Source: Cladocopium goreaui (Eukaryota; Sar; Dinophyceae; Suessiales; Symbiodiniaceae). From it: 64,000 bases of DNA. This document shows positions 32,901 through 44,200 of the stretch, one piece after another. The notes under the pieces are model-generated. The model was not told the origin of the DNA. It worked only from the letters and a program-made list of their open reading frames with translations, and did not search any database. Positions within the stretch are counted from its first letter, which is position 1. Every line of letters begins with the position of its first letter. Both the position numbers and the translations under genes were made by a program. The stretch spans positions 107,016 to 171,015 of the forward strand of contig CAMXCT020000393.1 of assembly GCA_947184155.2 (NCBI GenBank), read 5' to 3'.

Positions 32901-35900
32901 GGCCGTAATCAGCTTGAACAGAAAGGTTGATGTACTGGAACACTTTAACTGATATTTCACCACTATCACATCGCAATCACTTCCTTTATTTCCCACAACT
33001 TCAATTGAAAACTATCCCCGCTATTATCCGGTCATGATAAAATGGTCATCTTGTCTCTGAAAATGGGATACCCTCTATTCAAACGGACTAAAACCTCACT
33101 AGTTCTCTCTTATTTGGCAATTTTGGGGCTAAATGCCATTGTCGGATATACCTGTACCGGATATACCCTGTATTCATGAACATCAATAGACATCAATGAA
33201 CATCCAAGTCTTTGACTTTGATGAACATCGAAGTATTGATTGGTGACCATGTTTTCCATGGTGGAACTACTTTTTTCACAGTGAATTCCACATTTTTGGA
33301 CCCGACTGTTACTGACCCAGGAGCCACTGTGGGCTTCGCCATGGCGCGCGAGCCATTTCGACGGGGGAGGTGAGATGAGAAGCTCGGGGGATGATGGTGA
33401 CAGATCTGGGGAATTCATCCAACAAAATCGCTGTATCCATTGGGCAGAAAATATTCGCCCAATGTTTCTGGCATTTGATTTGCTTTTCTTAGCTAAGCAG
33501 CAAGGTTTTGAATTTATGGCAAATTTATGGGGATCCCAATGGTACAATAAGTTAAACTGCTTCACTTGGATGCAGATCCGGTTCTTGTAGTAAAACCCAA
33601 AATGTAGTTTCTTAAGTTCCCATGGTTGTTTCTGAACAAAGAAATTAAATGTAATGTTCATCCACTTATAGTCAAATATTATAATGACAATCACTTTACC
33701 CATGAAAATGGCTTGCAATCCAAAAATGATGTTTGCGTGTGTCCCGTGATTGACATGTTGGTGGGCAAACAATATTAAACAATATAGGTAACCATAACTG
33801 TTTGGAATTGACCTTTCTGTAGGTCCATCAATAGACGCTACTTGGCCCTACTGTACGTAGTCATGTGCGCCATGTTGAAAATTTGGATTCTATACCAGTA
33901 TTGGGACGTTGTCATACACCATGAATCATTTTAATCATTAATAGGGAAATTATGAACCTAGCACAAAGAATTCCTAATGATGGTGGGATGATCAAAAGCC
34001 AAATGCATCCAAATGCCATGTTTTGACCACAGCACACATGTGCTCTGGTCAAAAGTTGGATAGCCACTGGGCTCGAGCCTCCACGGGGCCTGGCCGGATA
34101 GCCTGTGGGGGGGTGAACCGATCGAGCCATGTCATGCTCTTCAGCATGCTATTCAGTTGTCGACTGCCAATGTGCCCCAGCAGACGATCTATAACTCGCA
34201 AAATTGGTACTTGTGGTTCTATGGCCATTATTTCTGCGATTGCATTCTCTGCTGGCTATTTGCCGACTCTTGTCCGCGCTGCTCTACTGGGCTTTGCGGT
34301 GCACCTTTTGATCCTGCATGGGAACTTATTGGGATGACTTTGGTTTCGTTAATGCCACTGAGTTCAGCTTCGGCATATGATATTCTCTGCAGCTCTCCTC
34401 GTGGCAGTTCGCGGTGGCCTGTATTTGTTGTTTCTGGTGATTTGCAGCCGCTTGGTGCGCTGAGTAAAGCCGAAATTATGGAGACAATGTATGTGATCTC
34501 CTTGTGGTCCATGTTTCCAGATAGGATTTTGCTTACGGATTGGGACTGGTCAATTGTACCTTGATGCCGTCTCTGGTGAGCTGTTGTCCTCCTGGATTGG
34601 TGCATGACATTGAATTCTCTTCCGCAGATGATAAGTGCCAAAGGCTACGGGTGCATTACTCTGGCCAAATTTGGTGTGTTGTTCATCAGTCGCTTCAGGA
34701 TTGCTTTTGCTTGACAGCCTGATGTGATGTAGCAGTTGGTGTCCCCGAGCATTGCTATGACATTGCTGTCATTGTTTGCCATGGTTTTATCACCTAGCAG
34801 GGGGCTGCTGCGCAATGCGGTTAGCCTCCGGCTGTGGAACGGGAGATATGTCCCTGGCATGCCGTCAGTTGTGTTTAGTTCATGCTTGTTGTTATGCTGC
34901 CTTTGACCCGCCACCAGTGCCTGGGCTTAGTCAGTGTGGAATCTGATCCGCAAGCTCCGTGTCAAAAGTTGGATTGTATCACTATAACCATGTTAGGAAT
35001 GCTCATCAATCCATCAATGGGGATTTATATACCCGTTATTTGAGGATTCCTATTATGGGATTGTATATTAGTTATATATCTACCAAAATACAAGATAATA
35101 TCGTATATACCAATAGGAAACCAATCTTATATCATCGATCCCATTGGTTATGTTATCATATACCGTATATGTTTATAACATTTTATAACCAATGGGATTA
35201 TATACCCATGTAACTTTACCCATGTAATATTGGGATGGATACCCTATGTTATTATATATACCATGTTTATCACCAATGGGATCATATACATTTCATATAC
35301 CATATATCTCAGGTATTATACCAATATTGGGATGGATGACCATAAACCACTGATCCCACTGATCCCTGAGATCAGCTGCTTCGTGGCATCGTGATTCATC
35401 GCCGCATCTACCCCGCCGCTTGGACCATCCGGGACCTGCCGTTGAAGTGGCGCGGGACGGGCGAAGTCAGAGATGTTCTTGGATAATTTGGATTTGAACC
35501 ATACAGAAATGGATGGAACACTGGGTCTGAACCAAACATACGTACATTTACTATGTATATATATATATAATAGTTTTTTTTCTTGGTTATGTTTGATCAA
35601 GAGAAATGAGTTTTCCTGCAGTGGCTGATGTGGTTTCGGTTGCTTCTTCCAGTTGAACCTCGAATGAGAGAAGAGTATCTTGGAGTATTTTACTGGGGGC
35701 TCATTGCCCTGAATTGAATGCACAAATCGCAAAATTCCAATACTACTATGATCTTCTATGAACATCTATGAACAATAAAAAACAACAAACAAGGGAACAA
35801 ACAAAACAACAAAAATTGATGCATGGCTGACGCAACAGATCCACATGTTTATTCCGTAAGGGGAGTCGTCCCAAGAATGGCGAACCTTTCCACTGTAAGC

Positions 35901-38900
35901 GCAAATTCATGGATCCCTCACCATACTTTTGAGCCCTAGCCATGTCTAACATAGTTGTTGGATACATTCGGATACGCAGTGGTCATATCCTGCCTACTCT
36001 TAGTAGAGATTCTCATTTTGGACGGGTATATCCTTGTGACTTGTTTTCGAATAGTTTTGAGCCAAAAAAGCTGCCTAGACTCTCCAAATATCCATAGCAA
36101 ATTGATGTTAAGATTTCCCAAGTTTTTGGTGTTTCAGAGCCCCCCACTGAACCATGATATCTATTTGACTTGAGCACCCCAATGTTTCGGAATTTCTGCA
36201 TGTTTTTTTTTGCTGGTGACAGATGCTTCTGGCAATGGATTCTATTGGGGAAATCGTCTGGAAATGAACCTTTGAAGCAAGCGGATAATTATATATATAT
36301 ATATATATATCATAAATTAAGTTGTATATATAATAGGGAAAACCACCCTATTTGTGTGGAAGTTGTTTCTTTCCAACGCGAACATGGTGTGTTTTGAGAT
36401 GTTTTTTCAATGGCAAAATCACTGGCCTTCCCAGGGTGCCACATGGCTCTCAGTGGTGGACCCCAATGGGACGGGCCATGAGATTTGCTACAAGGCACGG
36501 GCCATGGTTTACCATCCCAGGGCCATCGAAGATGGATGGGAAATCCCCTGGAAATGGAGTTGTTTGTTTGGGGAAATCATGGGAAAGTCATCTATAAAAC
36601 GCGGAATTGTCCATTGATTCCACTACCGTCCTGTGGTGAGGGAGCAGAATTGTCCATGAGCGTAAGTATCAGTTATCACTTTCCGTGATTGTCCACTAGT
36701 AAACCCATATTCTCGTATGTTCCATCATTATCCATTATCCATGATTATCCAACAAGCATCTTTAAGAACTATAGTCAGTGGTGAATAGAGGGAGCGATTC
36801 AGAGTTTTTTCCGGTTGTTTTCATATTAATTCTCACCCAAACATGTCCATGTGGGGTCAAGGAGCTACACATTGATTTCCCAACCATCGTTTGATGCATC
36901 CCCTAACTGACTACAGTCGGACTGCGGAGGAAGAAAACGGCGTCCAGGTGGTCAGAGCTTTAGAGCCAAGAAAAATGAGGTTGAAAGGAGCAAAATTGGT
37001 GATTCAAATGTAGAATAATATATATATATATACAACAGTACCATTTATATATACAATATTATTATATAATAATATTATATATATGGTACTATTGTAATAT
37101 ATTGTATGTGTATATATATATATATATATATGTATTTATCTATCTACCTACATCCATAACGGGAACAGTAGCTTGCAACCCCTGCAAAGCAAGTTCCCCC
37201 ATTCCTAGGTCACTGCTATGGCATGCAACCAACCATGCAGCCAAGTGCAGTGACGAAGGTAGTCATTTATCAAACTATCTGCATGAAAACCAGCAGGGAA
37301 CTCCATATTGGCAACATTATTCTATTAAACACTATAGCACTATCACTTATGGATAAATATTGGTATAGATCAAAAGAAGTCAAATTCAAACAACATAGGC
37401 TTCTCAGCCTACCATTGAACTTGGTAAGGGTAAGCGTTGTTTTTTGCGTAGTAACTTGGTGTTTTGATTCATGACTTTTATAATTGTTTGCTATGACGTC
37501 ATTGTAGTGGCAAGTTTTTTTTGATCCAGAAATATGTCATGTCCTACTGGCCAGAGAAACTGGGATATTACATCGCGCATCACAGGTCTCTCCGCGAGAG
37601 CTTTGGCGACAAGTGACACGTGGCAAAAAAATTATGGCACTGCCTGGGTGAATGGTAGAAAATCAGATGACCTGTTGTTCTCTATATTTGCAGCCAATGG
37701 ACAAATGTGAAGTATCTCATTTTATCTCACCAAAGAAACATACAGTATGTTCCTATGATTTATTGGATCTGGCTGTGGATACATGGGTTTCGCGGAGTTC
37801 CACATGAGGTGTTTGAGCATGTTTGATGAACGAAAGTAGCAGCCACAAATGCAGCCACAAACTAAACTTGAAAAACATGGCTTACCAAAAACCGATTCAA
37901 ACATGTCGGCACAGCTCATAACTCGTGTTCTATGTAGAAACATGAGGAGCCCGTATTGAACGGATGGCTACTTGCTGTGCGAGCTGAATAATTACCATGT
38001 GTGATTTTCTGTGGAAACTAGGGTAGGCCCAGGTTGCATCACATATACCAGTTCATTATCGCATAGTCTTCTTGGTGGAAAATGTCGTGCAACAAGTTCT
38101 CTACCTGGATGACTTGAGTACACATACAGTATATGGTTCACATGCAGTGTTTTGCCTGCTTGGCTTCACTCATTGATCGACGGTCGGCGTTTGCCGTTGA
38201 GGAAACTTGGAGATGAAATTGAAGCCTGCGGTGCTTGGCAGAGGAACCTTTGGCATGAATCAGCGGCTTCGGCCAGTGGGTGTTGCTTGCGGTGATAAAG
38301 TTTTCAATATTTGATATCTTGTAGTTTGGACTTTGGACTCAAATTTATTGTAGTTTGGACTCAAGATATCAATCTCAGATGTTTTATGATAGATATTTTG
38401 TGTCATGACATCTCACTTGTTTTGTGACAGATACTTGTCACATGGCTTTTATCATATCATCCATGTAGATTCATCTTGTAGAGATTCAGGAAGCCATACC
38501 CGTTACCGTGATCAACACTCAAAAACGAGGACCCGTTTTTTCGGTTACTCCGACAGTGCCCAGCTGGTGCTATTGATGAAATGCAATCCAAAAAATGTCA
38601 TCAACTTGTGGGCCCCAATATCCAAAGGATCGTTTTCACAAAACCAACGTGTTTTTGTACTGGTCTGTTTGTTTTGCCAGAGACTTCCCATTTTTGTTTG
38701 TCTGGAAATGTCCATTGTTATGTGAGGAAAATACTAACCAAACAAATGTTGGGTCCCCTGTTTTCAGACAAACCGATCTATTGCCACAACTTTCTATCGA
38801 CACCATTGCTGAGGAATGGCTATCGAGGCAACTACCTTGAAGCTGCAGAGGTTCTAGTGACCTGCACCTTGTGCCGTGAAAGCTGGATTGTAGAATTTAA

Positions 38901-40560
38901 TCTCAGACACTCTGAGATTTGAAGTGGGTTCGATGAGTAGATTGAATGATCTGATTTATACTTAAAAATATATTTTATACGTTATCAATTTAATTATATA
39001 TATAATAGTCTATTAGTATGATATATATATATATATTAGTATATCCAAGTCTTGCACGCCTTAAATCTTAAATTTGTGAGAACACTATCCACATCGTTTC
39101 AGAACGTTTGGGTATATGAATTTTCATCAAGAGTTATATATATACCCACAAACATTTATAATTAACATATACTGCAAGACGTCACACTTTAATGTAGGCA
39201 AAATATGTACAAGCCGGTCCCGGCCAGCTATAAGTTGGTCTATACTTGAAAGACCCATCAAACTATAGATATTTGATATATCCACCTATATTATGTATCC
39301 AGCATAAACATCATAAACCCTATAGTTTTCCTAAAACCAATGTAGCTAGCTATGAAACTCGACTCCAAGGTATGCGCAAGTGGGGCGTAACTCGCTCTAT
39401 CGAGACGAGGCGACGAAGCAGCGGCTTTTCGAATGGGGGAATACAATGTGGGCCCCTCCCAGTGATGTCTTTTGGAGAAAAAACACCATGAATACCATAG
39501 TTATCAGTATATATCAGTATAATAAACATTAATAAACCATGCTTATTGGAGTTATGTTCACCAACTTAGCTACTTTAGGGGACCATAAGGGGACCGTAGG
39601 GGACCCCAGTTTCAGTTTGTATGCATGTTTACCGAGGTTTCAACTGTAAATATTGATGGGTTATCGCAATTGTTGAGAACATATGGTACATTAATGTATA
39701 ATACATGGGTCATTAAATGTCCCCATTGAACATCACCCAACCATTAGGTATATGGTCTATAATGGCTATTATAAGGTGATGTCCAATATACCCAAAATGG
39801 GACAGTTACCAACCCCTGTAATATTCTAATATCATTCCTAATATTTATTTGTGGGTCACCCTTGTAAGCCTTGTCACTGCGACCTGCTATGGCTATGGCC
39901 TGGTGGCTAGACCCGGTACATTACATTACAACACAATACACTACAGTACACGACAATACGATATATGCAATACTACACAATACAAGACAAACGCAGACAA
40001 TACAGAAAACGACAATACATACAAAAGAGTACAATAAAATACAATACAATCGCGAAGTCAATTGCCTCCACCCACTATTAGTTTGCAGAGATCCTTTAGA
40101 AGAACACATGAAACTATTTCCCCAAGAAGGATTGTAAGGTATGTATTCGCAAGGTCAAGTCGAACTGCCTCAAAGTTTCTTGGGTCCATGGGACATCATC
40201 AAGATAGGTTTGGATCAGTCAAATAGAGATAATCACAACCATATGTCCGTGCTGCACAGTACAGTGTACAGATATACTTTATATATATATGTATATACAC
40301 ATATTATTGGTCTAATGATAAAATAGCCTTATATATTTATATCCTTATTTATATATATAATGGTAATGATAATAATACAATTGTTAATTCCATGTTGATC
40401 AACATTATTTTGATCATCATCGACATTCATCCTCATTCCTCATCCTCCTCCGGCATGATCGCCCTTTCATTGCATGCGGCAGGCAAGCGTTGTTCAGTCC
40501 TCAAAGCACCTTGACAGCATCCCTGGAGTTCCAAGCTACCCGGAAAAGGAAGACTAACCA
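29893..40560 (+). CDS. Unrecognised multi-exon gene (eleven phase-consistent exons)
   Basis: Exons 29893-29968, 30829-30931, 31402-31513, 32558-32583, 33321-33369, 35371-35465, 36435-36558, 36917-36947, 37586-37612, 39370-39461 and 40518-40560 join without a phase break. The product starts acidic (DGADAGDEDESETGHPKRD) and continues with an EGDDLFGSRFDGCF segment, a long helical part (VPALLRSLYEARRSSGEVSF), IVIHRRIYPAAWTIRDLP, WLSVVDPNGTGHEICYKARA and YAQVGRNSLYRDEATKQRL. I do not recognise the family. An alternative reading of the last island ends in a stop at 40557. The first exon can also follow the weak exon at 27038 in phase, so this could be the continuation of the polymerase-side gene. 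Confidence 0.55.
30829..30931 (+). CDS. Exon of unrecognised gene (VEGDDLFGSRFDGCF)
   Basis: Thirty-four codons between TTTCAG and CAG|GTAGAA read VCSVSSDVCAPRKVVM and VEGDDLFGSRFDGCFTAQ. It leaves in phase 0, matching the next exon. Confidence 0.6.
31402..31513 (+). CDS. Exon of unrecognised gene (helical)
   Basis: Thirty-seven codons after GATCAG read VPALLRSLYEARRSSGEVSF and LSGRLSGDVTREVPKLA. The donor CTG|GTTGGT has the same sequence as the left end of the family B elements, and a family C-like element follows directly (to about 31580). Confidence 0.7.
32558..32583 (+). CDS. Micro-exon (LLRPLQRA)
   Basis: A 26-base exon between TGCGAAG and GCG|GTGAGA reads ELLRPLQRA with the carried base and continues PKLA from the previous exon naturally. 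Confidence 0.5.
33321..33369 (+). CDS. Short exon (EPLWASPWRASHFDGG)
   Basis: Between GACCCAG and GGGAG|GTGAGA the phase-consistent frame reads EPLWASPWRASHFDGG. Another frame (GATVGFAMAREPFRRGR) is also open. Confidence 0.5.
34010..34930 (-). pseudogene. Possible relic of an intronless coding element (minus strand)
   Basis: One minus-strand frame is open from 34914 to 34228 except for a single TAG near 34645, about 229 codons in all. The island has no TA repeats and has even composition, unlike its flanks. The product is polar and Ser/Gln/His-rich, with no motif I can name with confidence. It could be a decayed retroelement or gag-like gene, or a chance frame. Confidence 0.25.
35371..35465 (+). 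CDS. Exon of unrecognised gene (IYPAAWTIRDLPLKW)
   Basis: After CCCTGAG the frame reads QLLRGIVIHRRIYPAAWTIR then DLPLKWRGTGE, ending at GAA|GTCAGA, with a GC donor six bases earlier as an alternative. Confidence 0.65.
36435..36558 (+). CDS. Exon of unrecognised gene (WLSVVDPNGTGHEICYK)
   Basis: After TTCCCAG the frame reads GATWLSVVDPNGTGHEICYK, then ARAMVYHPRAIEDGW and EIPWKW. It ends at TGGA|GTTGTT, chos­en because the next two micro-exons then stay in phase. An earlier donor at ATG|GTTTAC is possible. Confidence 0.65.
36917..36947 (+). CDS. Micro-exon (GLRRKKTAS)
   Basis: A 31-base GC-rich island between CTACAG and CCAG|GTGGTC. The phase-consistent frame is basic, GLRRKKTAS. Another frame reads RTAEEENGVQ. 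Confidence 0.4.
37586..37612 (+). CDS. Micro-exon (SLRESFGD)
   Basis: Twenty-seven bases between ATCACAG and ACAA|GTGACA read SLRESFGD, consistent in phase with both neighbours. Confidence 0.45.
39370..39461 (+). CDS. Exon of unrecognised gene (VGRNSLYRDEATKQRLFEW)
   Basis: After CTCCAAG the frame reads YAQVGRNSLYRDEATKQRL then FEWGNTMWAPP, ending at CCCA|GTGATG. It is strongly protein-like and GC-rich compared with its flanks. Confidence 0.65.
39905..40055. repeat. ACAATAC-rich low-complexity tract
   Basis: Irregular repeats of ACAATAC/ACTACAC. The open frames across it are composition effects. Confidence 0.7.
40518..40560 (+). CDS. Exon or gene end near 40.5 kb
   Basis: The phase-consistent reading after TTGACAG is SLEFQATRKRKTN, ending at ACCA|GTAAAC. 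A second reading begins at 40483 after GGCAG (ASVVQSSKHLDSIPGVPSYP) and stops at TAA 40555-40557. Only one is real; the second would mark a gene end. Confidence 0.45.
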
Positions 40561-41153
40561 GTAAACATAGCAAAGTTTGATTATTTCAATCATCACAGAC
40601 GTGGAAAAGACATGCACACCATTACAGACAAGTTGTTCCTTAAATTGTTTTTGAGTTCAAGACAGTGAAATCAAGAAAAGAAACATGATAGTTTTGAGCC
40701 CCGATTTGGGCAAACACTCAAGAACAGTTGGATTTTTTGAAAGCAACACTGAGTTTCATCTTTTACCTCAGGCAAAGCGTGTTTACCAAACAGAAATGGG
40801 AACGACATGGTAGACAGAATGTGGATCCCATACTACGTGTCAGAACATATTTCGGGCAACCAAGTCATTTCTTGCTGGCGGGATGGTGCTGCCTAAAATT
40901 TGCTGGATCATCCCACAAAACGATATACTGTATATTTATATTGATATACACAGACATATCGCCACACTGAAAAATTTTGACCATCAATGTGCGATTGAAC
41001 ACCATGAACTTCCGATTTCATCTGGGAAAACCAAAAACAAAAGCCATGTTTTTGGAAGATTCATTGCTCCAAAAGCAACACTACGCAAGGTTCATCATTG
41101 TTCCACATCGGAAACGACCCACATCTCCCATGCTCTCCCACGCTCCACCGCAG

Positions 41154-41283
41154 GCAAGGACCGAGGAGCGCTTCCGGCTTCGCTTTCTCCAGCGTCTCCA
41201 GCGGCGGCGCCCCATGGCCCGGGGGGAAGCCATGCAGTGAGCGAAAGAGCTGAGGCCGTGGCGGACTTTTTTCTGAAGGCGGA
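41154..41283 (+). CDS. Methyltransferase-like exon, N-terminal helix
   Basis: After CCGCAG the frame gives a Pro/Ala-rich stretch, then AVSERAEAVADFFLKAE, ending at GCGGA|GTTGCC. Members of the family have an ERAxxFADWL-type helix just before the glycine motif. Another frame is open to a stop at CAGTGA but breaks phase with the next exon. Confidence 0.6.
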
Positions 41284-44200
41284 GTTGCCGAGTTGCCGAG
41301 CGCTGGACATACCTTCTGGATCCGATCCATCTGGAAGTTTAACTAAGTAACTGAGCTATTTATTGAACATGGCCATTTATTCTAGTTATTTGCTAGTTGA
41401 TTTGTTGCATTAATACTAACATGGCCATTTGTTGTAGTTATACTAAAATGGTAATTTATCATATATCTGCAAAACATGTCTGATCTTCCATAGCTGTGTT
41501 AGTTTACCAGAGGCTATTTGGATGGAAAAATGGTGTAATTCAATGAAGTGGGTCGAGGAAAATCCGCGGGGCCCCCCAATATTTGTTTGGAATAAGAAAG
41601 ATGTTTGTGTAGGTTTTTCCCCTGAACCAATCCATTGAATAATTACTCTGTGGGATTCTGAAAGGCGTCTAATTTGGCAATGGGATTGTTTTTGTGGATG
41701 GGTAAAGAGTCCAAATCATGAATAAATGCCGGATAATATGCGGATATAGACTTAGTCAATGGAAACAGAGAAAATTCACAGGTAGATCAATGATACGCTC
41801 ATTTTATATGTATATATATATATATAGAGAGTTAGACTGCTGGAGGGTAGTTTGTGGATCCTATCTTGGTCATTTGTCCCTGCCCCTGGATTTTTTCCCT
41901 GCGTTGACCTTTTTGGTGCTGTCTCGATGTTTTGTTGAGCTCACTACCAGCTCATCCCATCCCGTTGCCCCATTTGCGCTTAGTTATATGAATGAGAAGT
42001 GTGTATTCATTGCTTTGAACCACTCCAAATATTGATGGTTGATAGACAGGCAACAATTGCTGCATTCCGCACATCCATCGATCTCCATCCCATTTCCCAT
42101 CTCCTACAGGAATTAGAAATACCAGCATGAAATGTGCTGTTTTTTTTGCGCATGTTATCCGGGTCGCATGTGCTGGGGATACAAACAGCTTATATTGATG
42201 TGTTGAAGCTATCGTTTAACGGGTTCCCTACCTCCATGTGGGCACCTCAGATACTGTATAAGTTGTCTTTAATAAACTTTAATACACCCATCTATCATCT
42301 AACCTAACCATAAACAACCCGCCGGATCGAAAACCGTGCTCACGAAAATATAGTTTTTCAAAAACAATGTGTGTTTTTCCACAGCGAGGTAACTATTTGT
42401 GTCACTGGAAAAGTGACAAATTTGGACGTCCAAATTTGGGTGTTTTTTGGGGAAATGTTGTTTTCGTCACAGTAAAACACAAACACAAATTTCTTCTTCA
42501 TTTCGATCGGACAAAATGAGGCATCCTTTTTTCACTCGAGCTTTTGCAACATGTCTGCAGTCTTCTGAAGCAGTTTCTTGTACTTATGACGAAGCGCCAT
42601 TGCCACATTTTGGCATATAACATGAGATCTCGGCAGCGTAGCAAGCATTCCAGAGATCTCGGCAGCGTAGCAATGTAGCAAGCATTCCAGAGATCTCGGC
42701 AGCGTAGCAACATGTAACGTAGAAAGCATTCCAGAGATCTCGGCAGCGTAGCAACATGTAACGTAGCGAGCATTCCAGAGATCTTGGCAGCGTAGCAACA
42801 AGTAACGTAGAAAGCATTCCAGAGATCTCGGCAGCGTAGCAATGTAGCAAGCATTCCAGAGATCTCGGCAGCGTAGCAACATTTATTGTACGCACTAGAC
42901 AGAACGTTAACACCCCCACCCCACCCCACCCCAACATAACCCACGACATCCCGTCAGCAAAAATGTACGTTTTATGAGCACGGTTTTCGATCCGTAGGCA
43001 TAAACAACTATCTTCAAAAATGTCATAGTTATCCTATCCTAGCCTTCCAACTACCTCTGAGATAGGTAGCCAGAGTGATTTTATTTTAAATATGTTTGAA
43101 TTGGTTGCCTATTTGATAGGCAAATGAGGGGACCTGGATGTAAACCAACTTACAACATGGGGCACTTAGATAGCTAAATTGATGAGCATAACCCCCTTCC
43201 CTATGTTTATGATGCTTATTAACTTTGGTCAACAAACAGCACTGGGGGACCGCACATAACGTGGCAATGGACCATTGACCATTACCTAGAAATGGAGGTT
43301 TGTATATAGCTGGGAAGATCAACTCCCAATGTGACATTTTCAATTGCCATGTTTGATTACCGGACCGGGGGATAAGTAATCTTAATTAATCTTAAATCAC
43401 CATTAAACACCATTAAGACATATATAAAAGACCATTCCAATCCATTCCAACCTTCATTCACCACCATTTTCTGCTGGTAAATCCCAGGTCTGTCTGTCCC
43501 CTGCCCTCCGGCCCCATCCTGGACGTGGCCGGTGGCACCGGTCTGTTGTCCTTCGCCCTGGCACGCCGCGGCCTGCGGAGCGTCACCGTGGATCCGCGCA
43601 GCAGCTGCGGCTGCCTGCCGTCGCGCGCGCGCAAGGCGGCGCGGAAGACGGGCGTGGCCAAGTTGCAGCTGGGCATGAGATGGGGAGGGATCATAAACCT
43701 ATTAACGTACCATATTTTTTTCAGCCACTTTGGAGAATAAATAATTAAATATCCAATTATTACCGGATCAAAACCTATTAACGTGGCTGAAACAATGTCA
43801 GAAACCAGCCATGACTGGGAATGGTTTATACCACCTATAAAAATTGTGATTTGGGGTGTTAGCCACATTATTACCCTATTTTGGAAAATAAATATCCTAA
43901 GCTGTTGATGAATTGATGAAGGTTTGTTCCATCCAAAGCTGCGGCTAAGTAATAAACAAAACGTTGATTCACAGGGCCCAACATGTGTTTTGACTCAGTG
44001 CCCGAGGGTCTAGGATGCAACAAGTGTTTTGAAACTTGCCGACTAGGACTAAAACACATGTTTGGGAAATCCTTGGAAATCCAGTAAATCCAGCGGGTGT
44101 CAATCTAGACGTGCCCTTTTTTCCTACTTGTGCCACCCCTGGAGATTTGTCAGCAACAATTTCTCCGCAATTTTTCATTGAGTTTTAAAATCCCATCATT

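Noticed and set aside
33110-33772. 220-codon minus-strand open frame, the longest in the window
   Set aside because: It crosses a likely + strand exon (33321-33369) and is AT-rich with no motif. One frame of this length is expected by chance in 64 kb of this composition.
42624-42880. CRISPR-like regular repeat
   Set aside because: Spacers are near-identical and short, the unit is tandem, and the context is a eukaryotic intron.
42498-42949. Three overlapping minus-strand frames with RCRDLWNA / LPRSLEC / AEISGML repeats
   Set aside because: Frames through the tandem repeat of the TIR element. All three frames are open, so coding is not indicated.
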